The position numbers and the translations under genes were made by a program. Positions 25,203-33,516 of a stretch of DNA of 64,000 bases are shown here, in pieces; the stretch's first letter is position 1; each line of letters starts with the position of its first letter. Source of the stretch: Nitrospirota bacterium. Its GTDB lineage: Bacteria; Nitrospirota; Nitrospiria; JACQBW01. The notes below the pieces were generated by a model. It did not search any database, was not told the origin of the DNA, and was given only the letters and a program-made list of their open reading frames with translations. The DNA lies in assembly GCA_016194305.1 (NCBI GenBank), contig JACQBW010000037.1, positions 24,319 to 88,318 on the forward strand. The letters run 5' to 3'.

Positions 25203-26074
25203 GCCCTGACGACCTTCTTGCTTGTGGATTCCAGGCTGAGCTGACGCAATAAAGAGAGATTTTCTTTATCTTCCTTGTCCGTGTCCCCTTTAGGAGTCTC
25301 CAAAACCATCGGAATTTTCTCGAAGCGACAATCGTTCATCAGAAACCGAAACGCTTCAATGCCGAGATATCCTTTTCCGATATGTTCGTGCCGGTCTACC
25401 CTGGAAAGATAGTCCTTTTTAGAATCATTCAGGTGAAACGCCTTGATCCATTCTAAACCGATCTTCTGGTCAAATTCTTGAAAAGTTCTGTCATATCCTT
25501 CTCGCGTGCGAATATCATAACCTGCAGCAAAAATATGGCAGGTATCCACACAGATCCCCATTTTTTCGCGGGAATCCAGCAAATCCAGGATATTTCTCAA
25601 ATGTTCGAACCGGTAACCGATATTGGTCCCCTGTCCGGCCGTCGTTTCCATGAGCAGTTTAACCTGAAACCCCGGGTTCTTTTCGAAAATGTCGTTCAGG
25701 CTTTTGGCGATGATACGGCATCCCTCTTCTTCACCTGCGCCAAGATGAGAACCGGGATGAAAAACAAGATAAGGAAGGCTGAGTTGATCACATCGATCGA
25801 TTTCATCCAGGAAAGCGTGGATCGATTTTTGCCGGTCCCCTTCTTTCGGGCTTCCGAGATTTATCAGATAGGAATCGTGTACAAGAATGCTAAATTCTCC
25901 CCAGCTTTTCTGTTTTTCCTTAAACTGGCCTATTTCGTCCTTTTGAAGCGGCTTGGCCTTCCACTGGTTTGAGTTTTTACTAAAAATCTGCAGCGCTTCA
26001 CATTGAGCCTCTTTTCCACGTTCGATGGCTTTGTAAAGACCGCCGCTGATTGACATATGGGCGCCCAATAACAT
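25199..26074 (-). CDS. nfo: Endonuclease IV (AP endonuclease)
   Basis: A 291-residue zinc-dependent apurinic endonuclease acting in base excision repair. The start MLLGAHMSISGGL and the motifs YLVFHPGSHLG, LMETTAGQGTNIG, CVDTCHIFAAGYD and FHLNDSKKDYLSRVDRHEHIG are the family metal-binding motifs. The length is standard. AAAGGA lies before the ATG. A -35/-10 promoter is at 26230-26259. It is the first gene of a pair with the pentahaem cytochrome. Confidence 0.97.
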   Translation of the reverse strand: MLLGAHMSISGGLYKAIERGKEAQCEALQIFSKNSNQWKAKPLQKDEIGQFKEKQKSWGEFSILVHDSYLINLGSPKEGDRQKSIHAFLDEIDRCDQLSLPYLVFHPGSHLGAGEEEGCRIIAKSLNDIFEKNPGFQVKLLMETTAGQGTNIGYRFEHLRNILDLLDSREKMGICVDTCHIFAAGYDIRTREGYDRTFQEFDQKIGLEWIKAFHLNDSKKDYLSRVDRHEHIGKGYLGIEAFRFLMNDCRFEKIPMVLETPKGDTDKEDKENLSLLRQLSLESTSKKVVRA

Positions 26075-26229
26075 AGAGTATTCCTTTCAACGGCCCGGTT
26101 CTCATCGAGCCCATACCGGAATGCCCGTTTCAGGCCAGGCATCCCTTCAATCATTCGCTTGAGGAGGTCATAAAGGAAGGTTAACCCGCTCAATTTAAGA
26201 GCCGGAAATTGTGGTTTTTCAATAGGTTA

Positions 26230-26259
26230 ATTATGGAGTAAGGATCTGGCGATAGTCAA
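26230..26259 (-). promoter_or_regulatory. Sigma-70 type promoter of nfo
   Basis: Minus strand TTGACT (26259-26254), 18-bp spacer, CATAAT (26235-26230). This leaves a leader of about 150 bp before the nfo ATG at 26074. The leader contains a short in-frame open stretch that is not called as a gene. Confidence 0.5.
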
Positions 26260-26335
26260 GGCGCTTTTTCATCCGGTCGCCTCAGCTACCTATTTTTGCA
26301 TTAGATCTTTAGAATTACGCTATCAAAAGGATCCT

Positions 26336-26704
26336 TTGAAATTATTTTTGCGATGGTTAATCAATACTGTGGGAATTCTATTCGCAGGATATCTCGTCCA
26401 GGGAATTTACCTTGAGGGCTACCTGACTGCAGTTGTCGCCGCGGGTGTTTTGGGTGTGATCAATGTTCTTATCCGTCCGATTCTCATTTTGCTGACGCTT
26501 CCATTGAACATTCTCACATTGGGGCTATTCACATTTGTTCTTAACGGATTCATCTTTTACTTTATCGGAAATGTCGTAAAAGGCATGGCAATCGCCGGCT
26601 TTTGGCCCGCCTTCTTCGGAGCGCTGATTATATCTGTTGTCAACGGGATCGCCCATTTTTTCTTCTTTTCTTCTTCTCACGTAGAGAGGCCCTACCGCAC
26701 CTAA
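26336..26704 (+). CDS. Phage-holin-4-like small membrane protein (PF04020 type)
   Basis: A 122-residue protein with four predicted membrane helices (about 7-27, 31-55, 59-80 and 88-110). The segment GVLGVINVLIRPILILLTLPLN and the following TLGLFTFVLNGF are typical of this family, which is widespread in bacterial chromosomes and usually not linked to phage. The TTG start has AAGGA 6 bp upstream. The function is unproven. The tail is HVERPYRT. Confidence 0.85.
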   Translation: MKLFLRWLINTVGILFAGYLVQGIYLEGYLTAVVAAGVLGVINVLIRPILILLTLPLNILTLGLFTFVLNGFIFYFIGNVVKGMAIAGFWPAFFGALIISVVNGIAHFFFFSSSHVERPYRT

Positions 26705-26724
26705 TCAGGCCTTTCGAAGCCAAA

Positions 26725-26754
26725 TTGACTTTTGCCTGGCAAATATCCTATAGT
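26725..26754 (+). promoter_or_regulatory. Sigma-70 type promoter of the YifB/ComM gene
   Basis: TTGACT (26725-26730), 18-bp spacer, TATAGT (26749-26754). The predicted start near 26761 gives a leader of about 26 nt before the ATG at 26787. Confidence 0.55.
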
Positions 26755-26786
26755 TTCTATAGCTGATATTGCGTTTGAGTTACCCC

Positions 26787-28319
26787 ATGATTTCTAAAGT
26801 GTTTAGCAGTGCGGTCTATGGCCTCGATGCTTTTCTTGTCGAAGTTGAGGTCGATCTCGCCCAGGGCCTACCTCATTTCTCAATTGTTGGGCTTCCCGAT
26901 GCTGCGGTCAAAGAAAGCAAAGACCGGGTTCGGGCGGCCCTTAAAAACACAGGATTTAATTTTCCGGTTAAAAAGATTACAGTCAATCTCGCTCCCGCCG
27001 ATCTCAAAAAGGAGGGTTCCTCATTCGATCTTCCGGTTGCCATTGGAATCCTCGCGAGTGACGGCGTTGTTCCCCTGAATCCGGTTCAGAACTATCTATT
27101 TGTCGGTGAGGTCTCCCTGGATGGCAGAATCAAACCGGTTAGGGGTGCTCTCTCAATTGCCATGTTAGCCCGGGAGGCTAAATTTAAAGGTCTGATTCTA
27201 CCCGCTGACAACGCCCAGGAGGCGGCCGTGGTAAAAGGTCTGGATGTATTCGGGATCCATACCATTCCGGAGGTGGTCGAATTTCTTGCCGGAAACCAGA
27301 AACTCTCACCCGTTGAGTTTGATTCGGAATTACTTTTTCAAAATCAGTTACAGTGCTTTGAAGATTTCATCGATGTGAAAGGACAGGAGTCGGCAAAAAG
27401 GGCTCTCGAAATTGCTGCTTCAGGCAGTCACAATGTTTTGATGGTTGGACCACCCGGTTCCGGAAAAACCATGCTGGCCAAAAGAATGTCCGGAATACTT
27501 CCCCTGCTTCATTTTGAGGAAGCACTGGAAACAACACGTGTTCACAGCGTCGCAGGACTCATGTCGCGAGATCAACCGTTGTTAACTCATCGTCCCTTTC
27601 GATCGCCCCATCACACAATTTCGGATGCCGGACTGATCGGTGGGGGCCAATTTCCAAAACCGGGTGAGGTCAGTCTCGCCCATAACGGAGTTCTTTTCCT
27701 GGATGAACTCCCGGAATTTAAAAGAAACGTTCTGGAGGTTCTTCGACAGCCACTTGAAGAAGGCCAGGTCGTTATTTCCAGAGCCTCGGCGTCTCTTGCT
27801 TACCCTGCCCGATTCATGCTGATTGCCGCGATGAACCCCTGTCATTGCGGTCATCTGGGGGATCCGCTTCATCCCTGCGTCTGTTCGGCTTCGCAAATTC
27901 AAAAATACAGGGCTCGCGTTTCGGGACCCCTTCTTGACCGCATCGATATTCATATTGAAGTTCCCGCCGTCAAGTTTAAAGAACTTTCAAGCGACAGAAC
28001 AAAGGAAACGTCTTTTGAAATCAGAAAAAGAGTCGTGGCAGCAAGGGAGATTCAGAAAGAGCGCTTCCACAAAGATGGCATTTTCTGCAATTCCCAGCTT
28101 AAACCAAGACATTTCAGGAAATATTGCGAATTGGACACGTCTACCCGGAAGCTGATTTCGTTGGCCATGGAAAAGTTGGGTCTTTCAGCCCGTGCCTATA
28201 ATCGGATTTTGAAAGTCTCACGGACCATTGCAGATTTGGATCAAAACGAAAAAATTCTTCCTGGGCATGTCTCCGAAGCAATCGGATACCGGAATCTGGA
28301 CCGACGCAACCGGCTCTGA
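26787..28319 (+). CDS. comM: YifB/ComM family magnesium chelatase-like AAA+ ATPase
   Basis: A 510-residue protein taken from ATG 26787, where the conserved start MISKVFSSAVYGLDAF begins; an in-frame TTG at 26769 is less likely. The N-terminal domain of the YifB type (GLPHFSIVGLPDAAVKESKDRV) is followed by the AAA+ core with Walker A GPPGSGKTMLAKR, a Walker B in LFLDELPEF, and a Cys-rich PCHCGHLGDPLHPCVC insert. Proteins of this family act as helicases in branch migration during natural transformation; that role is family knowledge. No competence operon surrounds it. Confidence 0.95.
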   Translation: MISKVFSSAVYGLDAFLVEVEVDLAQGLPHFSIVGLPDAAVKESKDRVRAALKNTGFNFPVKKITVNLAPADLKKEGSSFDLPVAIGILASDGVVPLNPVQNYLFVGEVSLDGRIKPVRGALSIAMLAREAKFKGLILPADNAQEAAVVKGLDVFGIHTIPEVVEFLAGNQKLSPVEFDSELLFQNQLQCFEDFIDVKGQESAKRALEIAASGSHNVLMVGPPGSGKTMLAKRMSGILPLLHFEEALETTRVHSVAGLMSRDQPLLTHRPFRSPHHTISDAGLIGGGQFPKPGEVSLAHNGVLFLDELPEFKRNVLEVLRQPLEEGQVVISRASASLAYPARFMLIAAMNPCHCGHLGDPLHPCVCSASQIQKYRARVSGPLLDRIDIHIEVPAVKFKELSSDRTKETSFEIRKRVVAAREIQKERFHKDGIFCNSQLKPRHFRKYCELDTSTRKLISLAMEKLGLSARAYNRILKVSRTIADLDQNEKILPGHVSEAIGYRNLDRRNRL

Positions 28320-28423
28320 CAATGTGGTTGCCCTTACGGCATCATGGTTCTTTTTAATTTAGCGACCCTCATTGAGAGTCCCTTTTCAGAACAAATAAAT
28401 CTTCGAACCTATTGGAGGAACTT

Positions 28424-28663
28424 ATGTCAAAAAAAAATCCGGACAAGACTCAAGTATCCGTCGAAGTTCATGCAGAGGGCAAGCCTTTCATTGACAAATC
28501 ATTGAATGAGCGGATTGCCCAAAAAGCTTATGAAATTTATCTGAATAGAGGACGAATTGACGGCTACCACGTTGAGCACTGGTTAGAAGCAGAGAAGATT
28601 GTTCTTTCCGAAATCGGCTCCAAGGATTTTATGAGACAGTGGCTCAAGACAGTTGTCGGTTAG
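28424..28663 (+). CDS. DUF2934 family small protein
   Basis: A 79-residue protein starting at ATG 28424 (GGAGGA 4 bp upstream); an in-frame TTG at 28412 sits on that ribosome site and is rejected. The middle segment, LNERIAQKAYEIYLNRGRIDG and then HVEHWLEAEKIVL, is the DUF2934 signature: a short helical pair often found in Nitrospirae and deltaproteobacteria. The function is not known. It lies between yifB and a convergent barrel gene. Confidence 0.85.
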   Translation: MSKKNPDKTQVSVEVHAEGKPFIDKSLNERIAQKAYEIYLNRGRIDGYHVEHWLEAEKIVLSEIGSKDFMRQWLKTVVG

Positions 28664-28674
28664 AAAAAATGTCA

Positions 28675-29934
28675 TTACAGTTCCCAGGGATAGCCAATGA
28701 AGACACAAGGCAATGTCCCTTCCGATCCGGTGGCCAGATCAGCCCTGAAGACGACCCCTGAAGCGGTCACCATGCGCAGACCGAATCCTGCGGACGACCG
28801 CCAAACGTCGCCCGGCTGACTCGGCTCATCTGCAGTGCTTCCCGTCTCATAAAAGAACGCAAGCTGCCACGAATTGCGAATATCCCTCATGATAAAAATG
28901 TCGAAAAAGGTCGATTCATCTGTCAAATTCCACCGAATTTCGGATCCGTAAAAAAGGGTGTGGGACCCTTGATACCTCATGTTGGGATACGATCGCAGAC
29001 GATTGAATCCGCCCAAAGTCGTGGCTGTTCCATAGGTATTGCCCACGACCGTGTTTTGAATAAAGTGAGTGCAGTCTGCGGCTTGGGGCGGAGCCAGCGC
29101 AGAACAGTTGAGTCCCAGAGTCGATTCTATCGTGGACGGATTGGTGTCCCCTTTCTGATCGACATGTGCATCGGAGCGCAAAAAGCTGAATGCCCAAGTG
29201 CTGCGTCTTCCAAGAGGAAAATAGGCCGATGCATTGTAATCCTGGAGATAGAAGTCCGGGCCCATTTCTCTCGGAGGCGTCATCGTCCGGCTGATGTCCA
29301 GGCGGAATCCTCGTCTCGGATCGGCGTAATCATCAGTCAGATCCAGCCGAGTCCCAACCAGGGCGACGTGGCCTCGTTCTACGGGCGCGTTCTGGCTCTG
29401 GACAATGACATTGCCATCCCGGTCGCGAATGCTCTTCAGCTGCGTGCTTCCTTCATAATACGCTCCGTAGAACTCAAAGCGCCGGTCAAAAAATGTGGCG
29501 GTCAGCCGGGAACCATAATAGGTAATATCTCCCAGCTCGATATTCGTATAATCGGATTGATCGGTATTCATTCCCCGCTGGCTGTAGTTCTGGATATTCG
29601 CGGAACTGATTTTGCTAAAGCCACTGTCGAGAATGAGCATCTTCGGAAGAATTTGCACATCTGCCAGACCTACCGCAAGTCCGATAATTTGGCCGCCAAA
29701 CAAGATGCCGTACGCATCAGTGTGAGTTCCGGCAATGTTACTGGCGCCTCCCACCAGTCCAACACCCGAACCAATTCCTGGCAGACTGTAGGGATAAGGA
29801 AAAACCGCATAGCCAAACTCGGTTGAAAACTGGGACTTCCGTCGCTCTGGAATCACCCCGGCATCGGCAATGCTGTTCAAGAACAGTATGAAGGCGATGG
29901 CCACGAGTAATCTTTGTCCGCAATTCCCGATCAT
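28675..29934 (-). CDS. Omp85/BamA-type outer-membrane beta-barrel protein without POTRA domains
   Basis: A 419-residue protein starting at ATG 29934 (GAGGG upstream), with a signal peptide ending near ADA (about residue 25). No POTRA repeats are visible, but the barrel has the D15/surface antigen pattern: DLTDDYADPRRGFRLDISR, GFNRLRSYPNMRYQGSHTLF and EIRWN, with a C-terminal part ending IGYPWEL. It would sit in the outer membrane. The loss of POTRAs suggests transport or structural use rather than barrel assembly. It precedes (on the minus strand follows) a haem c protein 35 bp away. Confidence 0.82.
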   Translation of the reverse strand: MIGNCGQRLLVAIAFILFLNSIADAGVIPERRKSQFSTEFGYAVFPYPYSLPGIGSGVGLVGGASNIAGTHTDAYGILFGGQIIGLAVGLADVQILPKMLILDSGFSKISSANIQNYSQRGMNTDQSDYTNIELGDITYYGSRLTATFFDRRFEFYGAYYEGSTQLKSIRDRDGNVIVQSQNAPVERGHVALVGTRLDLTDDYADPRRGFRLDISRTMTPPREMGPDFYLQDYNASAYFPLGRRSTWAFSFLRSDAHVDQKGDTNPSTIESTLGLNCSALAPPQAADCTHFIQNTVVGNTYGTATTLGGFNRLRSYPNMRYQGSHTLFYGSEIRWNLTDESTFFDIFIMRDIRNSWQLAFFYETGSTADEPSQPGDVWRSSAGFGLRMVTASGVVFRADLATGSEGTLPCVFIGYPWEL

Positions 29935-29969
29935 TTTCCCTCTTGTTTTAAGAACGTCGATTTCTGAAA

Positions 29970-30605
29970 CTATCCCCCGCAAATACGGACCAGCGTTTCG
30001 GCGGGAGGGCCCTTTAATCCTTCTTTTTTCGCGGAATCACAGTCCAGAATAAGGAGATAATCCACCAGTTTTTCCAATGCGGCATATGTAAACTTTTGAT
30101 CGTAACCCGCGGGCATAATCGAATGTTCCGAATTTGAATGATAGATAAAATCTGGCGAAATAAAATGATCCGGAGATACGATGGACTCCATCACATATTC
30201 TCTCGGAGAGTGGGCAGATGCCTTTCCGGTTTTTAAACGCAACTGATATTCAGGGGAGGCAAGCCGTTTTGGAGCAAGCACTTTCTCGATCAAAATAGGC
30301 CCCAGGGTTCCCGTTTTCCAGAGCATTCCGGGGATCTGGTGGCAGGAGGAACATCCCATTTTTTCAATGATTTGTTCCGGCGAATCGGTCTCAAGCGCCA
30401 GCTTTGGGGTCATGTGAGATGCCATACCAGCCATGTGATCTTGCGTTTGAGGAAGCCCGGATTCATACAATGAATAGAATGCGGTGATTAACAGAAGAAA
30501 TCCCACCATAACCTGAAGAGATTGTCCCTTTTGAAAAAAGGAGGAGGTCAGGAAAAAGAAGACGGAGAATAAAAGAAAAGCAAAAACGAAGAGAAATGGG
30601 TTCAT
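29970..30605 (-). CDS. Membrane-bound monohaem cytochrome c protein
   Basis: A 211-residue protein from ATG 30605. Two hydrophobic helices (about 2-20 and 30-48) are followed by a soluble domain with one CSSCH haem site and a plausible distal Met in HSIMPAGYDQ. The spacing between them is unusually long for a cytochrome c domain (insert with SPREYVMESIVSPDHFIS). It would face the periplasm and pass electrons to a membrane or soluble partner. It lies between the barrel protein and the peptide-binding protein. A partner oxidase is not in view. Confidence 0.75.
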   Translation of the reverse strand: MNPFLFVFAFLLFSVFFFLTSSFFQKGQSLQVMVGFLLLITAFYSLYESGLPQTQDHMAGMASHMTPKLALETDSPEQIIEKMGCSSCHQIPGMLWKTGTLGPILIEKVLAPKRLASPEYQLRLKTGKASAHSPREYVMESIVSPDHFISPDFIYHSNSEHSIMPAGYDQKFTYAALEKLVDYLLILDCDSAKKEGLKGPPAETLVRICGG

Positions 30606-30650
30606 TCGAAAACCCCTGTGCAAGATCGACTCCTGAGCGCCGTTCCTGGT

Positions 30651-32219
30651 CTACTGTGTCATGACTTTCCATTGGGGAAAATTCCACCAGATTCCGATTG
30701 GCGTCACTCTTACTCCGGTAAATCTTTTTGCAAGTATGGGAAGAGACTGAGGATAATACAAGAAAGTATAGGGCTGATCGTCCGCGATCAGGGCATGAAT
30801 TTCGTGATAAATCTGTTTTCTCTTTTCCTGATCACAGACTTTTCTCCCTTCAATCAAAAGCTGGTCCACTTTTGGATTTCGATAGGAAATAAAATTAAAC
30901 TCTCCTTCTTTCGTCTTCTCGGAGGACCAGATATCGTATGGGTCCGGTTCCTGACCTAATCCCCATCCGAGAATAATGGCTTCAAATCTTTTCTTGTCGA
31001 TAAACTGGTGAAGAAGCGCCTGCCATTCCAGAACTTGAATATTGACTTTGATACCAATCTGTTTCAGATTGGACTGAATGATTTCCGCACTTTTTTTTCT
31101 TTCTTCATTTCCTTGATTCGTCAACACGGTAAATTCAAACCGGCGGCCCTTTTTCTCGAGAATCCCATCGGCTCCCGGCTTCCATCCCGCCTCGGCTAAC
31201 AAGGTTTTCGCTTTTCCCGGATCATATGGGAAGGGTTTGATCTCAGGGTTGTAAGCCCAAGATTCGGGAAGAAAAGGACCCGTCGCAATTTTCCCGTAGC
31301 CCAGCATGACACCATCAATGATATCCTGCCGATTAATTGCATACGTGATTGCACGTCGAATCATCTTATCTGAGAACAGGGGGTTAAGATGATTAAACCC
31401 CAGGTAAGTGTAGGAAAAACTGGGGTATTGATACTTATTAAAACTATTTTTGAAATAGGACGTTTCGGTCTGCTTTTGGTACTGAAGCGGGCTCAATCCC
31501 ATATAGTCAAGATTTCCTGATTTCAGTTCGAGAAACATCGTAGCGCCATCCGGGATAATCCTGAAGAGATATTCCTGTATATCGGGGGTTCCTTCGAAAT
31601 AGGCCGGGTTGGAAGTGAGAACGATTTTTTGTTGAGGAACCCACTCCTTAAAACGGTACGGACCAGTTCCAACCGGATGTTGATTGAACGAATCCGTTTG
31701 AAGATCTTTCCCGACTAGAAGATGTTTGGGAATGATGCCCATCCCCCAGTTCGCAAGACCGGGGGCAAATGATTCTTTATAGGTGACCTCGATCTGATAG
31801 GGATTGACGATTTTGACCTGATTCACTTTGTCAAAACCACCACTGTACGGAGTGGCAACTTTAGGGTCGATAATTTTCTCATAGGTAAATAGGAGATCTT
31901 CTGCGGTAAGCTCTTTCCCGTCGTGCCATTTGACCCCTTTGCGCAGGTGAAAGGAAACTTTTTTACAATCTGGAGAAGCTTCAAACGTCTCTGCCAGGTC
32001 AGGAACGAGCATCAGATCGGGGTCGTATTTAACCAACCCATTAAAAATCCATCCTGATATTTCAGCTGAGGCACCATCCGAGGCAAGAATCGGGCTTAAT
32101 TTCTGGGCATCAGCGATCGATCCGACCGAAATCGATTTTGGATTTTTAGCGAAACCGTTATTTGGAGAGGACAACACCAGAAGAAGGGTCAAAACCAGAC
32201 CGAATCTTGTATCAATCAT
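30651..32219 (-). CDS. Peptide/nickel ABC transporter substrate-binding protein (SBP_bac_5)
   Basis: A 522-residue periplasmic binding protein with a signal peptide (about 1-24, ending GFA). Family signatures include FHLRKGVKWHDGKELTAEDL near residue 95 and HPVGTGPYRF near residue 185. Members bind oligopeptides, dipeptides or nickel for an ABC importer. No permease or ATPase gene is adjacent, so it is an orphan here. The ATG is 1 bp after the secG stop, so it is expressed with the gap-pgk-tpiA-secG genes. The ligand is unknown. Confidence 0.92.
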   Translation of the reverse strand: MIDTRFGLVLTLLLVLSSPNNGFAKNPKSISVGSIADAQKLSPILASDGASAEISGWIFNGLVKYDPDLMLVPDLAETFEASPDCKKVSFHLRKGVKWHDGKELTAEDLLFTYEKIIDPKVATPYSGGFDKVNQVKIVNPYQIEVTYKESFAPGLANWGMGIIPKHLLVGKDLQTDSFNQHPVGTGPYRFKEWVPQQKIVLTSNPAYFEGTPDIQEYLFRIIPDGATMFLELKSGNLDYMGLSPLQYQKQTETSYFKNSFNKYQYPSFSYTYLGFNHLNPLFSDKMIRRAITYAINRQDIIDGVMLGYGKIATGPFLPESWAYNPEIKPFPYDPGKAKTLLAEAGWKPGADGILEKKGRRFEFTVLTNQGNEERKKSAEIIQSNLKQIGIKVNIQVLEWQALLHQFIDKKRFEAIILGWGLGQEPDPYDIWSSEKTKEGEFNFISYRNPKVDQLLIEGRKVCDQEKRKQIYHEIHALIADDQPYTFLYYPQSLPILAKRFTGVRVTPIGIWWNFPQWKVMTQ

Positions 32220-32220
32220 C

Positions 32221-32664
32221 TTATTTTTTTTCCGGAGAAGGGGTCGGGATTCCGGTCGAAACGGCAGGGGGTCCAGGAACCGCGGCTGAACTCGAAGGCG
32301 CAGGCGGCTGAGGAGCTGGGGGCAACGATGCCTGCGGAGCCGGAGAAACCGGTGCCGGTGAGGGAAGGGTCGCAGGAATTGAAGAAGCGGATGAGGGAGC
32401 CGCTGTGGAACTGTTCATAATAGAATGTTCTCCAGCCCGTTCTCGCGACAAAAACGCCAAACTCAGGGAGGTGAGCATAAAGATGACGGCGGCACCCACG
32501 GTCATTTTACTTAAAAAAGTGGCAGCGCCGCGGCTTCCAAATATCGTCTGGCTAGAACCCCCGAATGACGCTCCAATCTCCGCTCCTTTTCCGGCCTGAA
32601 GCAATATGGCTCCAATCATGATGAAACTGACAAAAAGATGGATGATGATTAAAAAAGTATACAT
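32221..32664 (-). CDS. secG: Protein translocase subunit SecG with a long Pro/Ala/Ser-rich tail
   Basis: A 147-residue protein. The first 75 residues are SecG: two hydrophobic helices separated by GAEIGASFGGSSQTIFGSRGA. The remaining 65 residues form a low-complexity Pro-Ala-Ser tail, longer than in most SecG proteins (typically 75-110 residues in total). It works in the SecYEG channel. The place after tpiA is common in bacteria. The tail probably faces the periplasm or cytoplasm depending on topology and has no known function. Confidence 0.92.
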   Translation of the reverse strand: MYTFLIIIHLFVSFIMIGAILLQAGKGAEIGASFGGSSQTIFGSRGAATFLSKMTVGAAVIFMLTSLSLAFLSRERAGEHSIMNSSTAAPSSASSIPATLPSPAPVSPAPQASLPPAPQPPAPSSSAAVPGPPAVSTGIPTPSPEKK

Positions 32665-32687
32665 TTAAATTTCCTTCCTGATGGGTG

Positions 32688-33491
32688 TTAGGACATGCGC
32701 GTTCGTGATTTCTTTGTTCTTTTAATTTTCCAGTTTTCTTCAACGGCAGAAATAATCTTTTGAAAAGATTCTTCCTTTTGACTTGCGCCTCCGACCAGAA
32801 ATCCGTCAATTTCAGGTTCTTGAATCAAGGCTTCGCAATTTTCAGGATTGACACTTCCTCCATACAAAATTCGAATTTCCGACGCGGTCGGCTTCCCAAA
32901 AAGGTTTTCAATCTTATTTCGTATAAAATGGTGCACTTCATTGGCCTGCCAGGGCGAGGCGGTTTTACCTGTACCGATCGCCCAGATCGGTTCATAGGCC
33001 AGGACCGTCCCCGCAACCTGTTTGGGTTTGAGGCCTTTCAATGCCTCATCTATCTGATCTTCCACTAGATAAAATGTCCGGCCGGCCCTCCGGACGGAAA
33101 GGGTTTCCCCAATACAGACCACAGGCGTGATCTTGTGTTTATAAGCACTTTCCAGTTTGCGGCGAACCTGGGTATAGGTCTCTCCAAAATATTGACGCCG
33201 TTCAGAATGCCCGAGAATCACCCACTGGCATCCCGCTTCCTTAATCAAGACAGGCGAGATTTCACCGGTATAAGCCCCCGCATCTTCCCAATGCATATTC
33301 TGGGCGCCGAGTTGCACCCGGCTATTCACACACTCAGAAGAAAAAAGGGAAATCGCCGTAAAAGGGGGCGCGATGACCACTTCCGATTCGGTCACCTGTT
33401 CCAGCATCGGGAGGAACTGCTTGATATACTCTTTCCCGTTCTGGAGGGTCATGTTCATTTTGAAGTTTCCCATGATAATCGGTCTTTTCAC
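32688..33491 (-). CDS. tpiA: Triosephosphate isomerase
   Basis: A 267-residue glycolytic enzyme. The GTG at 33491 is chosen because AGGAG lies 8 bp before it and the family start MKRPIIMGNFKMN fits; a GTG three codons upstream has no room for a ribosome site. The catalytic Lys11 is in GNFKMN (Phe instead of the usual Trp), the catalytic His is in ILGHSERR, and Glu is in YEPIWAIGTGK. Phosphate-loop GGSVNPEN is present. The enzyme interconverts dihydroxyacetone phosphate and glyceraldehyde-3-phosphate. It lies 25 bp after pgk. Confidence 0.97.
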   Translation of the reverse strand: MKRPIIMGNFKMNMTLQNGKEYIKQFLPMLEQVTESEVVIAPPFTAISLFSSECVNSRVQLGAQNMHWEDAGAYTGEISPVLIKEAGCQWVILGHSERRQYFGETYTQVRRKLESAYKHKITPVVCIGETLSVRRAGRTFYLVEDQIDEALKGLKPKQVAGTVLAYEPIWAIGTGKTASPWQANEVHHFIRNKIENLFGKPTASEIRILYGGSVNPENCEALIQEPEIDGFLVGGASQKEESFQKIISAVEENWKIKRTKKSRTRMS

Positions 33492-33516
33492 CCCAAACAC
33501 TCCTTATTTAGATTCA

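Noticed and set aside
26075..26193. Short open frame in the nfo leader
   Set aside because: It runs into nfo in another frame, lacks a ribosome site and gives no recognisable peptide.
26336..26704. Phage lysis holin
   Set aside because: PF04020-type proteins are common chromosomal membrane proteins, and no endolysin or phage genes are adjacent.
28960..29826. Open frame of 288 codons on the plus strand
   Set aside because: It lies antisense to the Omp85 barrel gene, which has a signal peptide, ribosome site and family motifs; the plus-strand peptide has none.
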